Assembly (NCBI GenBank): GCA_963691815.1
Contig: OY829653.1
Location: 4,764,301 to 4,828,300, forward strand
DNA: 64,000 bases
From: Echiichthys vipera
Lineage: Eukaryota > Chordata > Actinopteri > Perciformes > Trachinidae
Reading direction: 5' to 3'
A program made the translations under genes and the position numbers. Positions 12,585-27,100 of this stretch are shown here, piece by piece. Position 1 is the stretch's first letter. Every line of letters begins with the position of its first letter. A model generated the notes under the pieces. That model did not search any database and was not told the DNA's origin. It was given only the letters and a program-made list of their open reading frames with translations.

Positions 12585-12730
12585 TTTCGTTGCCACCGTA
12601 CTCTACGGGGGAATTGTTGGGTCTACGTTAATCATAAATAAGTCATAGAGTGTGGTCTTTACCTACTCTGTAAAGTTTCCTGAGATAATTTTTTATGATT
12701 TGGCACTATAAATAGAATTGAATTGAATGA
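12585..12730 (+). mobile_element. L2-like LINE 3' end
   Basis: Ends in TCTGTAAAGTTTCCTGAGAT, ATGATTTGGCACTATAAAT and AGAATTGAATTGAAT. This follows the pattern of teleost L2-type 3' ends, with a short tandem tail. Only the terminal part is present. Confidence 0.6.
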
Positions 12731-15700
12731 GCAAATGAGCAAACCTGTAAATTATATAATTAATTGCATTTTTAAAAATAAATATAAACATTATCCTCTC
12801 ATTATAGAGCCCAATGGCCAAGCAACAATGTGCTCTATATTCCTGATCGTAAAGACTATGTATAAGTGATATTCTTACTTGTACTTCTAGTTTGACTTCC
12901 TTAATGAGCGAACTTAACTGAAGTCACAGTAGAAACTTTCTTTCTTCTAAGAGTGCTCAGTCACTTTCTCTTTCAGTAAAACCAGGAAACCATGAAGATT
13001 AAAAAACCTTGGAAAGTCACCAAGGAGAAAAGGATACTTCTGCATGCCCTTTTATCTAACTTAATGGTAAAATGATCTATTCTTTGTTTTACTTTGGGCC
13101 CCCACGGAGCCCTCAACAGGTCTCCTGGGAGTCCCCGGGCCTCACACTGGAAACCTTTGCTTTGAACAATAAATGTGGAGTGCGGTACCCTCACTGTCGG
13201 GGCGAGAGCCTGATCTCTGACTTGGCCTCGAGTGTCTATTTAATGAACAGCCTCTTCGTCCCTGCAGGGTCAGCTTCACTAATGAATGGGTCACTGTGTC
13301 ACTGTGTTTCTCCGTGCTGCTGTTTGTGTATTGTTTCTCAGATCCACAGCATCTCCTACTCAAAGATAGGACCTTTCTCTTGGCGGGGTCAGGGTTTGTC
13401 GCAGGATCATCTCAGCTCTCTCGCTGGCACTTCGCCGCAATTCTCTAACTAGTGTACCGTGTGTGTCTCGACTTCAGATAAGTCACTTGTGAAAAAGGTC
13501 GAATAAAACGCCATCTGTTTTGCCTCAATCAGGAAATTAAGTTTTTGGAAAGCACTGCAGGGTCGGTACACTATAAAATCATTTCAGCCTGAGTGGAACC
13601 TTAGCTGAACGCTATCAAAAGTCCCACAGTTTATTGTTTTTCTGGAGTAATAAAGAAGTCTGAAGGGTAAAAGCGAGCTAATGTATATATTGTGTAAGCC
13701 GCTGGTCTCTAAGGAATCCTTCTCCCACACACTTCGAATGAACGAGAATGAGTTCAGTCAACTTGTCAGATTAAATAAAGCTTAGAAGAGCGAGGTTTGA
13801 TTTCAAGGATGATTATATTTAATTTATAGATGTGGCTACACACAAACCTCCTTTTAGTGTTGTGACGTGTCATTTTCCTGATTAAAAGAACGTGAATGGT
13901 GCTTTAAATGTCATGCAAGCAGGCCTGGAAATTGTCAGTTCCACAGCAACACTGCAAGCGGTCAGTTTTATTATGTGACCTTTGTTCGTTTCCAAACACA
14001 GCCGCGGCGTCTTCTCTGTTCCTGCTGTTCGAGGCGCTAAAGAAAGCGACTTCAAATAGAGTTCCTTATTGTTCAACTCTCTATGCAGCTTCACAGTTTT
14101 GACAGAATTAAACATAAGAACTACCATGTCATAATTGCATGTTTGCGTAGCCGTTGGGGGAAGTAAGTATTGCCACATTGAACTTGCCATGTTGACTCAT
14201 GTTATGCTCAGTAGAGATTTTTCGTTTGCCGTGAGCTACTAAACTAATCTGGTGTGCATGAGGTAAGGGCCAACAGTGCTGTGTTTTTGTGTTGAAAGAG
14301 CACAGCCAGCTTTAAATACAGTTTGCATAAAGAATTTACATCATGCTATTCCTTATGGGACACGGTCAAGTGCTCACTATTTAGCAGCAGATGGACATTA
14401 GCCTTTTGGTCCTAATGGGCCGCAGTATGCATGAAGGGTTAGCGTGGAAAAGTGCAAAGGAGAAAGGAAAAAGACCAGAGGCTCATTCTTAACATCTGAA
14501 GAAACACTTTGAGCAGCTTAGCATTCACGGATGATTGTTAACCCCGGCCTGCATTCAGTATGTTCGGTGCCCAGGGCTGCACGGCACTAAGCCACATTGA
14601 CTAAAGCTCTCCGCTCACACTTGATCTAAATTTCATTAGCTGTAATACCGGGATTGTGCTCGCATGGCTTGAAGGAGCTTCTTTGATGACTCTTTATTCA
14701 TGACGTCCAGCACGAGGCAGACATTTCAACAAGTCGCAGTGTTAAATCATCCCCTCCATTTTTATCTTTGATCTTCTCAGTTTACCCCATGTTACAAAAA
14801 CAGTGTGCGACAATTGATGTAGCAAGTTCGTCTTTGTTAAAGTGCATGGATCTTTTGAATGAAATATTGAATACTTTGAATATGGACCAAATTTAATACA
14901 ACTGGCTACTCAATGATCATAGCAATCTTGATCGTCCCCAAATTCGAGAGTAGGAGGTTCCACTTTGAAAGGCATTCCAGTGCTCTTAGCCTGGTTGGAG
15001 GTCCGACACTTCGGACTTCCTATTGCACTGCAATGCAGAATTTCTCTCTCACTGCATGTGTCACGGGAGGAGGAGGGAGTGTCAGCGGTCAGGCAGGGGA
15101 AGAGGATGGGACTTTTGAGGGAAGCGCTGCGAGACATGCAAGAAAGGTAAGAATAGTTTTAAGGGTGGGCTGCTGTGAGTGACAGGTGGGTGCTATCCCA
15201 ATAGGCTAACATAAACTGTAGGCTTCTTATGCCTCAACTCCATCCACGCTCCACCACTTTGTCTATTTTTGGATTAGCCAGGAGCAGGCGTTGAGCTCCG
15301 CAATGGCTTTTCAGAAACTTAAAGGTGAGAGATTATGCCCTTATTTTATACAGTCTGTGGGAGCACCAGACAGAAATGGGCCATTTTGTTTTTGCTTTAA
15401 AGGGCAGGTTCACATTGTTTCATGTTTGCCTTATAACTACTCTCAGATGTTACGTGTACATTAATAGAACTATTGGTTGCTTTAATTAGTCTCTAATGCC
15501 GTTCCATTGTAAGGGCTGGAAGATAAAGTCCCTATCCACAGTATAAGGCTTCAGCAGTCACATTAAATGAGAATATTCAGCAGTTGGAGACTTAGTACTT
15601 AGTAGAAATTCACATTAAAGTGAAGATAAGCAGCAACATCACATTTCTAAGTACGTGGAATTGAACCACGAAGACATGACAAGCAGGTAGAAGGAGCCAA

Positions 15701-16149
15701 AAGTGAGCAACAGAAACTGGAAACCTTGTTGTTGTGTTGTTTATAGATAGGCTGTGTGTTTTTCTTTCTGTTCGCTCATAAACACCCCCAGAGGATGGAG
15801 GAGTGACAAGATAAGTTAGAGAGAACGTGCTCCAATCCTAATAACACCCACATGCTCGGCAGCGACAATATCACTGTTGACAACATCAAAGGAATACTCC
15901 AAAGTCTTTGAGTGAAAAGGTCGGTCACCAAGCCAGAGTGAAAGACCTGCAGCTTGTGCTGTAACCCTGCTTCTCCGTTTGTCACCACGGCAATGGTGAG
16001 AAAGAGAAAATGCAATTTCCAATGATGCTTCACCATCAAACTGTCCAACACACACAGATTCCCACAAGTCAAAAGCAGTCGTCTGTCTGGAAGTGTCTGT
16101 CATGAAAAATGTCAAGACTGTCAGATACTCAGCACCAGATCAATAAACC
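12731..16149. other. intron 1, no recognised feature
   Basis: Mixed-composition sequence with no coding signal and no strong repeat. The stretches around 13.9-14.7 kb and 14.9-15.15 kb look single-copy and could include conserved non-coding sequence, but this cannot be judged from one genome. Confidence 0.5.
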
Positions 16150-17120
16150 ATCACAGCTCGACAGTAATAATTGCCAGGTTGCCATTGGAAGCCATTTTGA
16201 GAAACTTGCAACACATTTTTGGCCTTTGGTTTCCATCAGAGGCAAATACTTTAAAAAAAAAATGGGGACAGCAAACAGCAAAATGAAAAAACAAAACATC
16301 CTATTCACACACTTTTAGCCTGGGCCTGAATACGCTTTAAATCAAAAACAAAACACATCACACTTACCCATCAAACAGCTGCACACCACACTTTGACAGT
16401 GATGTCAGGAGCTGCATGCATGCCGGCATCTTTATCAGAGTTTAGAGTCTCTGCCGGATCCCAAGCCCGAACTTGCTGACATTTCCCACCACTATCCTCT
16501 GGCACGGTCAGGCCGGGCTCTTAATCATGTGTGTTGATTACTTATAACTGGGTGTGGAGAAAGCTATGTGGTAACCAGAAATGTTATATATGTTATAGCA
16601 AAGTAAGTAACAAATGTGTACAATGTTGCACAAGTTATAATGTTATAAAACGCATCACTGTCGACAGCACAGGACGTGTCTCCTCCACTCACGCGCATCA
16701 CACAGGGACTGCTCTGCTGTGTGTGCACTGCTTAGCTTAAGCGTGCAAAATGCAGCTAGAAGATGTAAAGACAAAAATAAGAACAGGAGAATTAACTTTG
16801 AGCAAGTTCGGACTTTTTGACTACCCAGAGTTACGAGAGAAGCTGGAGACAGAAAAGCCATCGCGAAAAAAAAAACCCAGCATACTGTCAATATTTTAGA
16901 GACGCCCCCAAAAATTTTTCCAATCATGTTTTCAGAGTGCAAGACAATGGCAAAGCAAATTAAGTTATTTTAGTGTGGGGTGAAAATTAGTTCAACTGAA
17001 AGGGAACCTGAACAAAAAGAAATAAGGAATCTTTTTTGTTTTTGTGATGTCACATTTACTCCACATTACTCAAAATATAATATGAATAAAAGTGGCAACC
17101 ATTTTTCCAGTTTTGGCAAC
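16150..17120 (+). mobile_element. old dispersed element, copy 1
   Basis: Shares several collinear blocks with 27815-28365. These include CTCGACAGTAA, CCATTGGAAGCCATTTTGAG, AAACTTGCAAC, GGCAAAGCAAATTAAG and ATTACTCAAAATATAA. GGTTGCCA near the left end and TGGCAACC near the right end suggest weak terminal inverted repeats. No coding potential. Confidence 0.55.
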
Positions 17121-18317
17121 CAAATCTGATGTGTGTTGAGCCTGGACCATACATAATTTCCCGTTATACACTTTCATGACAATAAATGCAAACAGGCATC
17201 AAGTGCAAAAGTTACAAGAGCACCATAACAAAGAAAATACAACGCATAACTGCACATACAGTATGCTTCAGTAAAGATGCAAGATTTCCCTCCTTTCTCC
17301 CTCCTGGAGAGACCAGTGTTCAAACGTATGTGTGTGTCCTCTATGCTTTTGTTCTACTTCACTGAAAGATGCAGATGAGTGCCACCAGAGCCATAAGTGC
17401 TGCACATCCACACTGTCCCAGTACCAGTGTTCGGTAACAGGCTGCCATGACTCTAAGTCGAGTTAACATTTGCACCACCGTGTTAGTCTTCATGAGGAAT
17501 ATATTTCCAGGCCCTTTGAAACACAGAAGCTAAACACATACTGTACAAGACTAAAACAGGATGTGGCTCGGTGCAAATTCTCGGGTAAAATGTGTTTCCA
17601 GCTGCTAATTATCCAACCTTCAGCCTGGTGTTTGAACCTCACACATCCACCTGAATGTGACGGAGGTGCCTCCTGTCTCTACTGTTTTCTAGTTTTTCTA
17701 TTTTCCCTAGCTGAGCTGTTCGGGTTAATTACTGTGAAGGAAACATACACGGGGATGCATCGATCAATCATTATCGCCCGCTGAGCAGAAGCAGACAGAT
17801 GATGACGAATCTCGTTATTAATTACCTCACTGAAGACGTTCTTTACTGTGGCTAAAAATAACTTCCTCTGCGAAAGGCTGAGCAGAAAAACAGTTTGGCA
17901 AACGTAACCATGCACATTCATCTCAGGTAAACATTGCTTTATTCTCCAAGACCCCAAAACAACACTGTAAAAGACAGTTATTCACGTACATACAGTACAG
18001 TAACCCCTGCAGAGTGGGAAAAGAGAAAATAATACCGCTATTATCTTTAAGGAAACAAATGAAGATGCATTAAACGCAGGGCGATATGACTAATAATACT
18101 TAGTTCTTCTCAATGATTTCAATCTTAAATATATGTATACTCATATCTGTGTATAACATATCATTGTACTGATAGATCACAATATGGCAAATGTGTGAAT
18201 AATCAAATGGACGTTTAGTGCAATGAAGTGTCTTTCATATCAGGAGAAACCTCATACTTCAAAATGTAACACAAACACTTCAGTAACTCACATTTTAATT
18301 ACTATTTGCTTAGTTTT
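17121..18317. other. intron 1, no recognised feature
   Basis: Nothing assignable. A GCAGGGCGATATGAC phrase at about 18077 resembles CGATAT-containing fish repeats. Confidence 0.5.
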
Positions 18318-18412
18318 CAGAGCTGCAACAACTAGTTGATTAAGCCATAAGTCGATCAAAAAGGAATTCATTTATTCATTAAATTTTGTTAATTGATGGG
18401 GTTTTTGGTCAA
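18318..18412 (+). repeat. AT-rich dispersed repeat (GATTAAT-type)
   Basis: Starts GAGCTGCAACAACTAGTTGA and runs through ATTAAATTTTGTTAATTGAT. Similar to the copies at 3.2, 32.4 and 48.2 kb; divergent. Confidence 0.45.
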
Positions 18413-20814
18413 CCTGTACTCTAGGACCGAGTTTACACGCGTTCACACGTGTCTATCACGCGTCTCCAGGTGACCACTTCAGATTTCGCAACTGTCTACG
18501 TCCCTTACGCTAGAGATAAAAGGGCCCCCGCATGATTTTTTACTTCCACACTCTTGTTACTCACAACCCATCTCTGTGCATCGGGCAAAACGACAGATAG
18601 TCACACATCATTCAATCCAACGGACAAAACAGACGGGCAAGTTATTGAGGGTTTGCACGTTGTCTACAACATTACAACCACGCCCTGAAATGATGAGGTA
18701 TTTTCCGACCGCCCTAGACACATTTTGAAACCATGTGTAAACAGGGTCTGTGATATTGTGTTGGGCATCTTTTATCTATTTCTGATGCTTTTACAAATCA
18801 TATTATTGGAAAATTGGCAGTGGATATAATTCCATTGGAACTGTAATTTTGTAAAATCATAACAAATGGATCATGTCATGTTCTACAGTATCTGTACATG
18901 GCAACGGCAGGATGGTTAGTACTGGTGGTAATGGTTAATTAAAAGGCAATTTAAGTGCAGGACTGTGACAGGGAGTCACATGTACTACACACCCATCCAC
19001 CACATCGACCTCCACACCCTTACTTTCCACCTCTCTACTTAAAGGATACACACATATACTGTACATCTCCTACATTGACGGGGTGTGATGGGGTGTGGAA
19101 TCATCCGAGGATACTGAGCTGCATGATACGATAACATTAGCAAGAAGATCAGCAGTGGACACTCATGGGGATGCAGATAAACGAAACACTGGTGTAGTGA
19201 ATAAACAGGCAGCTTCTCCTGCTGTGCTGCTGTACTCAACATGCAAAGTTTGTTAAAAGAAAATTATGTCTAAGCCCCCTCAACAGCAACAGCGCTGCTG
19301 TTTGATTGCCGGTCTGACTAATGAGTCGTTTTTTTCTTCTAAAAACGCCTGGTGATACGCGAGAAATTATTGATGATATTATGACAGGGAGCGGGACTAG
19401 TAAGAGCTCTATTTGGAGTAAATGTTTGCATACTGGGCTGAAAACAAATTGCTCGCAATTCATACTTTTGATGCTTAAAACGGCATAACGTTCAGAAAGC
19501 TGTTCTTGGTTAGATACATTATTATGGTATGCTGATTCCTTTAAATCCTTTTAATGTGTGATAAAACAGAAACTGAACGTCACAATAAAAGAAAAACCAA
19601 GTCCCTAAAAATGCTCTTAAAGACTGTGGGAGGTAAAGACGCCCTCTGAGAAAACAGAAAAACTAACAGCGGCCAAACCCATCACTGTCAAAGTAAAAAT
19701 AAATATGTGCACTGCAGCCAACTGTTTTATCTTTATTGACTGAGAAATGAAAGCTCTTGCTCTGCAGTGAGGTGATCCAAACATTGAAAACACATTTACA
19801 CCAGAGAGCTGTCCAGTACAATTTCAGTCCTCCAACACTGTCCACTGAGCGGCTTCACGTTTCTGTTGACTTGTTGACTCAAATCGGAGCTGACAGGCTC
19901 ATGGAAGTCTACCCTAAAGGGGTGTGATAGTTTGGCAAAGGGTATGGGGTCAGGGGGGGATGGGGTTGAAGGGAATTTCAATGCCAGGGCTCTGTGGATG
20001 AGAGCCTCGGGTCTATGAGACGCCGTACTGGCAGGTTTTACAAGAGCAGCGGTGACGCCGACTGTTCAAGGCGTTTTACTGTGAGCAAGTAAACAGGAGA
20101 AAGAATGAGAAGTACACACAGCAGGGATGCTTGTTTTCCCAGAGTATGGTAGTCTTCTCGTCAGGGTGCGGCTTTTCATCTCCATCTTGCAAACATGCAA
20201 TATGTATAAGACTGGTTGCAGGGATCCGAGGACAGACACAACAAGGCGTGATAACATGTTGTAGCTCCGAGCAGGCAGCCTCCCTTAACCACACTTCCAA
20301 TCTAACATCCATTTTTCTGCTGTTTGTGACATGCTGTCCACCCCTGTTGTGCAGAGGGTGGACACTACCATGAACACCTGTACCGTGTAGTGGAATCCAA
20401 AACAACAGCAAAGGCACTGACTGAATATATGGCCAATTTTGAGGTATTTGTTTGTGATGTGGGAATTTCCACAGGACTGCAAAGGGATATTTCACTTCTC
20501 CTGATTGCCCACTTTTATACACTATCATTTAAAGGTTTGCAATCGTTTGACACAAAAGCTTGATTGGATACAATCACGCTGACATGTCCACTTTTGAATG
20601 GTCTCACATGCTTTTAGGTTGTGGAAAGTTCTTTAGAAATAGACGTTATTTTGTATAAATGTTTGTTTTGAACATGGATAACACAATTCTGCACAATAAA
20701 GGGCAGAAAGACACAAAGATCTAAGCAACAGTTTATTAAGAAGTCAGAAGTCATTGGTAGAATTAACCGAAAGCTTAGCATCAAAGTGCAGATTTGAATA
20801 GGAACAGGTTCCTG
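18413..20814. other. intron 1, no recognised feature
   Basis: No exon, RNA gene or defined repeat was recognised in this stretch. Confidence 0.5.
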
Positions 20815-21195
20815 TTTTAATGTCTAGTGCACAATAATTCCCATAGAGTAACAAGCTGGACCTAGACGGGCACTCTAGAGTGCAAACCTCTGCAAAGGCA
20901 CGCCCTATCTCACAGTTAACGTCCAACTGGAGGGGGTGTTATTTTTTCCAATTAGTCCAGCATCACGTGAACGCAGCACAAATGCCCCGTCTACTCTTGC
21001 AATGTTAACAAAGTTGGAAAATAGTTTGTGTATCCACTCTGTGATTCTGGTTTGCTCTAAAACGTAATGCAGTTCTTCCTTGACCCATGCTTCACCCTTC
21101 CAACAAGTTTCATGAAAACTGGCCCAGTAGTTTTTGTAACCCGGACGGACAAACAGACAAACCCAAGTGCAAACATGACCTCCTTGGCCTTCAAA
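20815..21195 (+). mobile_element. fish retroelement tail repeat
   Basis: Contains AGCTGGACCTAGACGGGCAC, GCAAACCTCTGCAAAGGC, TTCCTTGACCCATGC and GGCCCAGTAGTTTTTGTAAC, ending in an ACAAACAGACAAAC tail and CATGACCTCCTTGGC. I recognise this block order as an abundant teleost interspersed repeat, probably a LINE-derived 3' region. Confidence 0.65.
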
Positions 21196-24100
21196 CTTCA
21201 CAACAAAAACAGAAGGTTACTTTAGGGTTAGTACCACTGGAGTTGGTTCAGGGAGTATCAGACTGTACTATGGGCTGACAAATCAGAGTTTAAACATATT
21301 CAATATTATCACTGAGCAGACTGCAGAGGGCCCGGAGAACAGCTTCCCAAAATATTTAGAGCTCCAACATCCGCGCTGTCCAATAATTATCAAGAGTCAT
21401 TTAAGCTTTTCTGGACTGGAAAACAATTCTAACGAAGGGGATTTGAGGGGGAAATGGTTCTAACACTATTCTCCTGTCATGCAGGTGTAGACCTAAATAT
21501 TGTATAGAGAGAGAGACTTTGTGCACATGTATACTGTTTTGAAGGCTTTAATTGGGCATTTTGGCCATTGTAATCTTGTATTTTGGAGCCATATTTGGAC
21601 GAGAGGGTGGAGCTTGGGAGGAGTAACCGTCATAATCCGTTACCTGTCACTTTGTTTTTTTAATGATAAAATGACATTTTTAATTTTCATTTATTCATCA
21701 ACTGAGGACACAAAAATTTCCAAAAATGTTGCTGATGTTATCACTAGTACTTTTCCTCCGTCCTCCATTACCCCCTCTTTTCTCACCTCGTTTATCAAGT
21801 GCATCACAATTATCAGGCTTTTTGAAGAAACTTCGGACACTCAGCTGCCATGGAATTTTAAAATGGTGTGTGACTGCTGCTAAAACTCACATGATCATTA
21901 ATATATTCTGTTCCTGTGTTTAACAAAATGATTACAAGACCAGCCTATTTGTATGTACATAGAGCAGAACTCCTTGGAGAAAACGCACCACGCATCACTC
22001 AGCTCCTACACCTGGTGTAGTCAGCCGTTCTGCAAACGCTCCATGTATGTGTTCACTGACCTGCCTTTCCAAATAACCGCACAAAACTGTACTTAAGTAG
22101 AGTAAAAGTTCTTATTTCCTCGCCCCCACTGGTTTTTAATCTTGCAGATACAAGACAAGACAAAGCAGTGGCTGTTACTGTGGTTTTATACGACCATGGC
22201 AAACTATTGGTGATGTTTTGAACAAACATAGTTTCTCACTTACCTCTGGTGGTATCTAGCCATACAAATATTTTCAGTGTATCTGTCTCTGTGTTTTGTT
22301 TTTGTTGCTTGCGTCCAAATACAGTGGAGGCAGAAGTTTCTCAAAGATTTGAAAAGTTTCATTTGAAAAATTCAACAGAAAAGTGTCTTTCCAGACACAA
22401 TGCTCCTGTTTACTCTGGATGATCCACAGACCTCACTGTCAATGGATGTCATTGGAAATACTTTCAGAGTCCCCACAGAAACAAGGGCACTCTTTCTGCA
22501 AAGAGACGTTGTTGTTGAATATTTAAAATGTAACACTGTCTACAACCCCACGCGCCTTTAGTCTCTATTGGAATGAGATACCTTGAAACGCGGATCAATA
22601 AAACCAAACGCATCTGCATGAATGGATGCCACTCGAGGTAAATCGCTATAATCTGGGGGATCTGATATTGAACAGAATTCACACTGGTGGTGTTCTGCAG
22701 GGTTAGTGAATGATACTCTGCAGCTGTTGATTTAAGACTTCCTATATCTACATTTTCTCATCTGCTGTTTCCAATCCTCTTCTGACAGTAACATCCAGTA
22801 ATGTGCATGTAGTAGTTGGATAATCGTTTGTATTTTGTGGATTAAGATCACGCTGTGTGGATTTTCATGACGGGGGATGCAAAAGAAGTGACATCAGTGA
22901 ATGAATTTACACGATGGGGAAAGTGTTAGCAGCATTAAATCGGCTGGTGTGGGATGCACATGTCTGTTACAGGTGTGTTTTCCTGTGTTTCTGCGCCACA
23001 GTGTGTTGCTCTGTGCAGGTGTTGCTCTGGAGGGGGGAGGGGGCAGCTTGATGATGTAGCTGTCACTATATTAAGATAAATTTTCCAATCACATGGCGAG
23101 ATCTCCCGCCCTCAGGAAAGCTAGCATCGGGGATTAGATTACCACCTCCCACAATGCATCACGCTTTACATCACAATCCAATAGGAAAGTAATACTAGAG
23201 GGGGGGACTCTGCAGCCTCGCCTCCTTAAAACGAGAGGTTTAAAATGAGCTCTGGGGATATGCAGTAAATCACAACAACAATGAGAATCATTGTGATAAC
23301 ACTGTTAGGCATCAGCTCATTTAAAAATAGGATGTGCTTCAACAATATATCACAGTGAAATGAGTGTTCACAAGCATAAATGCCAGTAAACAGGCAACTG
23401 TGCAAATAAAGACATTATAGGCAAGTGTTGTTTGCTTCATGCTTTGAATTGTTTTGCTCTTTTGTCTCAGTTCCCTGTTAATAACAGATAAAAACTGGTC
23501 AGGTGGCAGAAAATAATTAAATTTGGCAATCAGAAAAAGCTCACATGGCACAGGCAGTGGAACATGACACCGATGCTAATTATCACTGTGCACTCAAGAC
23601 TGCGATTGTCAGGGAAAAGCTTACGCGGGCTGCTTTTAAGAAAGTCTACCAGCAATTTCATTATTCATTTTAAACCGCGTTGACGCTCAACTACAATGAG
23701 ATTCAAGCACTCTATTCCCAGACAGCCAGTTCCTATCAAGCCGTGTGTCAGGAGTGGAACGTTTTCATTTTTCTGCTTGGATGCAGCTTGGAATTAGAGA
23801 ACAATACAATTACAGTCATCTCATAATCCCGTAACAATCACCTACAGTACCACGAAAGACAATTTGAGTAAATGGGAGTGATGCCAGAAGAGTATTCCAC
23901 TAAAGTCCAAACTGACAGGTGCCCTTAACGAAATGCTTTAACCGTAGTCCAGACATGAGGAGAGAACAGAAAAACCAGTTCTGTCTGCAGATACTGAAAC
24001 CAAGTTACAGCTGAGATCATGCTGTGCATCAAATACGACGAAGCCTCCACTGCTGCATTTTTTTGATGTCCCACGTTGTTTTTGTGCATAAAAGGATTTG

Positions 24101-27100
24101 TAGCCAGCTGAATGGAAATGTCATCTAACAACCTGCCAAAGTAATTGATAATACACTTAAGTATTCGGGGTCTAAATCCCAAACATACATTTGTCAAAGG
24201 AAGTGATGAATCCACCCCATTAGCAGTACGGCAAACTGTTCAGTGAAAGACTACCAATTCTTTAACTAACTGCCTGCTGTCACTTTTTTATTCTTTTTAA
24301 TTCTAAAGCACCACGGTCCAGAAACATTGGTAAATATGAAGGCTATTATGTGAGTGTCCAAATCTATTGTTTTTCCAAATCATGGCGGAGTAGGAGTGGG
24401 AAGTAGCAATCACATGTTCACGACTTGGTTGATTGACTCGCTCTGTATTTACATACATTTACAGAATTGTCCGCAACAATAAGGCTTTGGAAGTGTGTAA
24501 TTTATTAAAATTAAAGAAATAAATTCTGCGACATTCTTTTGTTTCAGTTAATTAAAACCCCTGTTATGCAACACTGATGGAAAATTACTGCCTGTCAGGT
24601 TGTTTATGCAAGTAACGGCCTGGTTTCATGTTTTACCAATCAGTTCAACGTTCTAGGCCAGTGGCTGCTAAACTTATGGAGGCGCAGGCCCACTTTTCAG
24701 GGCCTACGGGAGTTCCTTCTTGGATTCTGGTTCGGCAGCAGTAGGAAGGTGGGAGGTGTTGGACGGAGAACATGGATATGGGAGCCAAGCTTGAATCACA
24801 TGCACACACACTCAAACACTCAAACTGACACATGCACGCGCACGCATACACATGCACACAGCAGGCCAAAGCAGAGCAGACTGTGATCATACCACCACAT
24901 CGACCCACAGCCTTCTGTTAGCTCTTTTCATGCTCGCCTTCATTTCATGTTACACCGAAGTGCATGATGAAAACAGAGAATGAGAAGGTGAAATCAGGGT
25001 GAAACCTCGGAATTTCATAAGCGCGCCTCCAAATTACAATCAGAAACATCCCGTTTTGTTTCATCTCTGTTGCTTTTTGATTTACTTTGCAAAAATCTGA
25101 ACACGTTTTTATACTTTACTCGCATTGCTCACAAGCAAAATAGGTCGTATGTATTCGAATGGATGCTCCATTTGAACTAATGCAATACTAAAATCTAAAA
25201 GATGTCTCTGGAACGGCTCGTAACCCTCACATCTGTTTTTGTTAAACTTGATGCCTTTGCGTTCAGAAAGGGTGTTCAACTACAAGAACCTCCTCATCTG
25301 TTCCTTCTGCGAAAAACACACAGTGTAATTTATTCATCCTGGAGTGCGGTCAGGTAGAGGTATATGCTGATCCCTTGGGTTATTCCTTTATAATGACTTT
25401 TTTGGGGGGCAGGACAGTTCACAGTTGAGAGGAGTTTCTGCTGCTTGTGCTCAGCAGAGTAATGAGACATTTCCAGCCATCTCAGCTCCCAAATTGACAG
25501 CGTCACTGACTGGTGGTCCACTGGGAGGTCGTGTTAGGATGTTGAGCTATAATTGCACGACATGTTGGGTAGGGTGGGGGTGGGGGGAACATAAAGAGAA
25601 AGGGCAAAAAAGATACATTTTCACATCTCGAAGCTGAGCTGCCAATATTTCTAGTTTCTGGTGTAAATGGTTAAACATGTCATTATTGATATGTTGTCAT
25701 GCTTGAGATGTAGTCCTTTGAACACAACTCTTGCCTTTGATAGCTCCCAATAATAGGTTCCTCTTATTTCTCTTTGTCATCGCACATATCAAATTGTGAA
25801 GCAGCCGAGGGACAAATGATTGATTACTATAAAACCTGTCAGGCTCACTCACTCCTCCAGTTGTGTGAAGACTCTCAGAGCCAAGAATAGATCTAAAGAC
25901 TGACAGATGCCCGTCCCATAGGACACCAGCCTCTTGCTTGTGCTAATTTGTGCCCATGCCTACACATGTGGAGGTGTGAGCACATTATACCACAGAGGTT
26001 TGGGCACACTTGTCAGAATCAGTCAGCTGGCCTTGATTGAGTAAAGAGAATAAGTGTCTGGTGCAGCTGCTGTACATATGGTTCCATGGTTAACTATGCA
26101 GCATGTGTACGTCTCTGTATGTATATTGTGTTTAATGTAGCGCACATTATATAAGCCTTTGTTCTGATGCTCAGTTTTTGCATACAGAAGTTTTAAATGC
26201 TGTCCCTCTACCTTCACAGACAACAGTAATGCATCCTCCATGGGGGTTCCCATAGATAAAGAAATGACACACCGCCAGCTCAATGTCAACTCTGTAACTA
26301 AGAAGAAAAGCTTTGAATAATTCATAGGAGCTGCTGCATGCATCCTATATGCCAAGGAACAGGATACTCTGAGTATGGCATCCCTGCGAGATAAAAGAAG
26401 CACGGGGTGCAGAGCATTGGCGTTATTGTCTGCCTTGAACAGAAGTGGTGAATAACTGTCAAAGTGTGGAGGCAGATGAAGGCTTTCTCCAAGATGGGGT
26501 GAATTTTAAACTGAACGGTTCTGCCAGATGAAGGCGGATCCAACAATCCTTCTGTGAACATTTGCCTTTAGCAGGAACCTTTCTCTCAGTCGATTGAATT
26601 TATGCATTTTGGAAACTCGAGCTGTGTCCTTTCCTATGTCATAAACATATGTAGGGGTTAACCTTGCTAGCGAGGCTGTTTCTGCTTTTATATCAATGCA
26701 CAGCCGATAAGACTGAAACAGCTTAACGGCGGGGCAGGTGGACAGGGCTAAGTGGCCATCCTTTTCCACAAGACTTTGGTCAGACAAGTGGCGTTCCACC
26801 TAATTAAATCAAGAGGTAGAAATGAACATCGAGAGAAAGATGCCACCTGGGCGCCACAGAAATAACCGGGGTGACGAGTGGAAGTGATAAAGCTGTGAAC
26901 CGAGTCACAAGCCTTTCCATCCGGATGTATGAAGCCCCAGATCTCAGTCTCTGCTCCTCTGACCCCCCTCTCACACCTCCATACTTGTTAATTGGCAAGA
27001 TGGGGATGATTATAGAGCCCCTGAGAGACAGTTGCTAGGATATTGACGGCCGTGACAGGACACGACAGGTCATTCATTGCCTCTCTTTGGTGTAAAGGTC

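Noticed and set aside
14910..15182. Possible small exon ending near AAG|GTAAGA at 15147
   Set aside because: One donor-like site on the strand opposite to the gene, with no recognisable protein. Insufficient to call a gene or lncRNA exon.
20076..20528. Open frame of 150 codons on the minus strand in intron 1
   Set aside because: No known motif, low-complexity Cys/His composition typical of chance frames, and no promoter or splice support.
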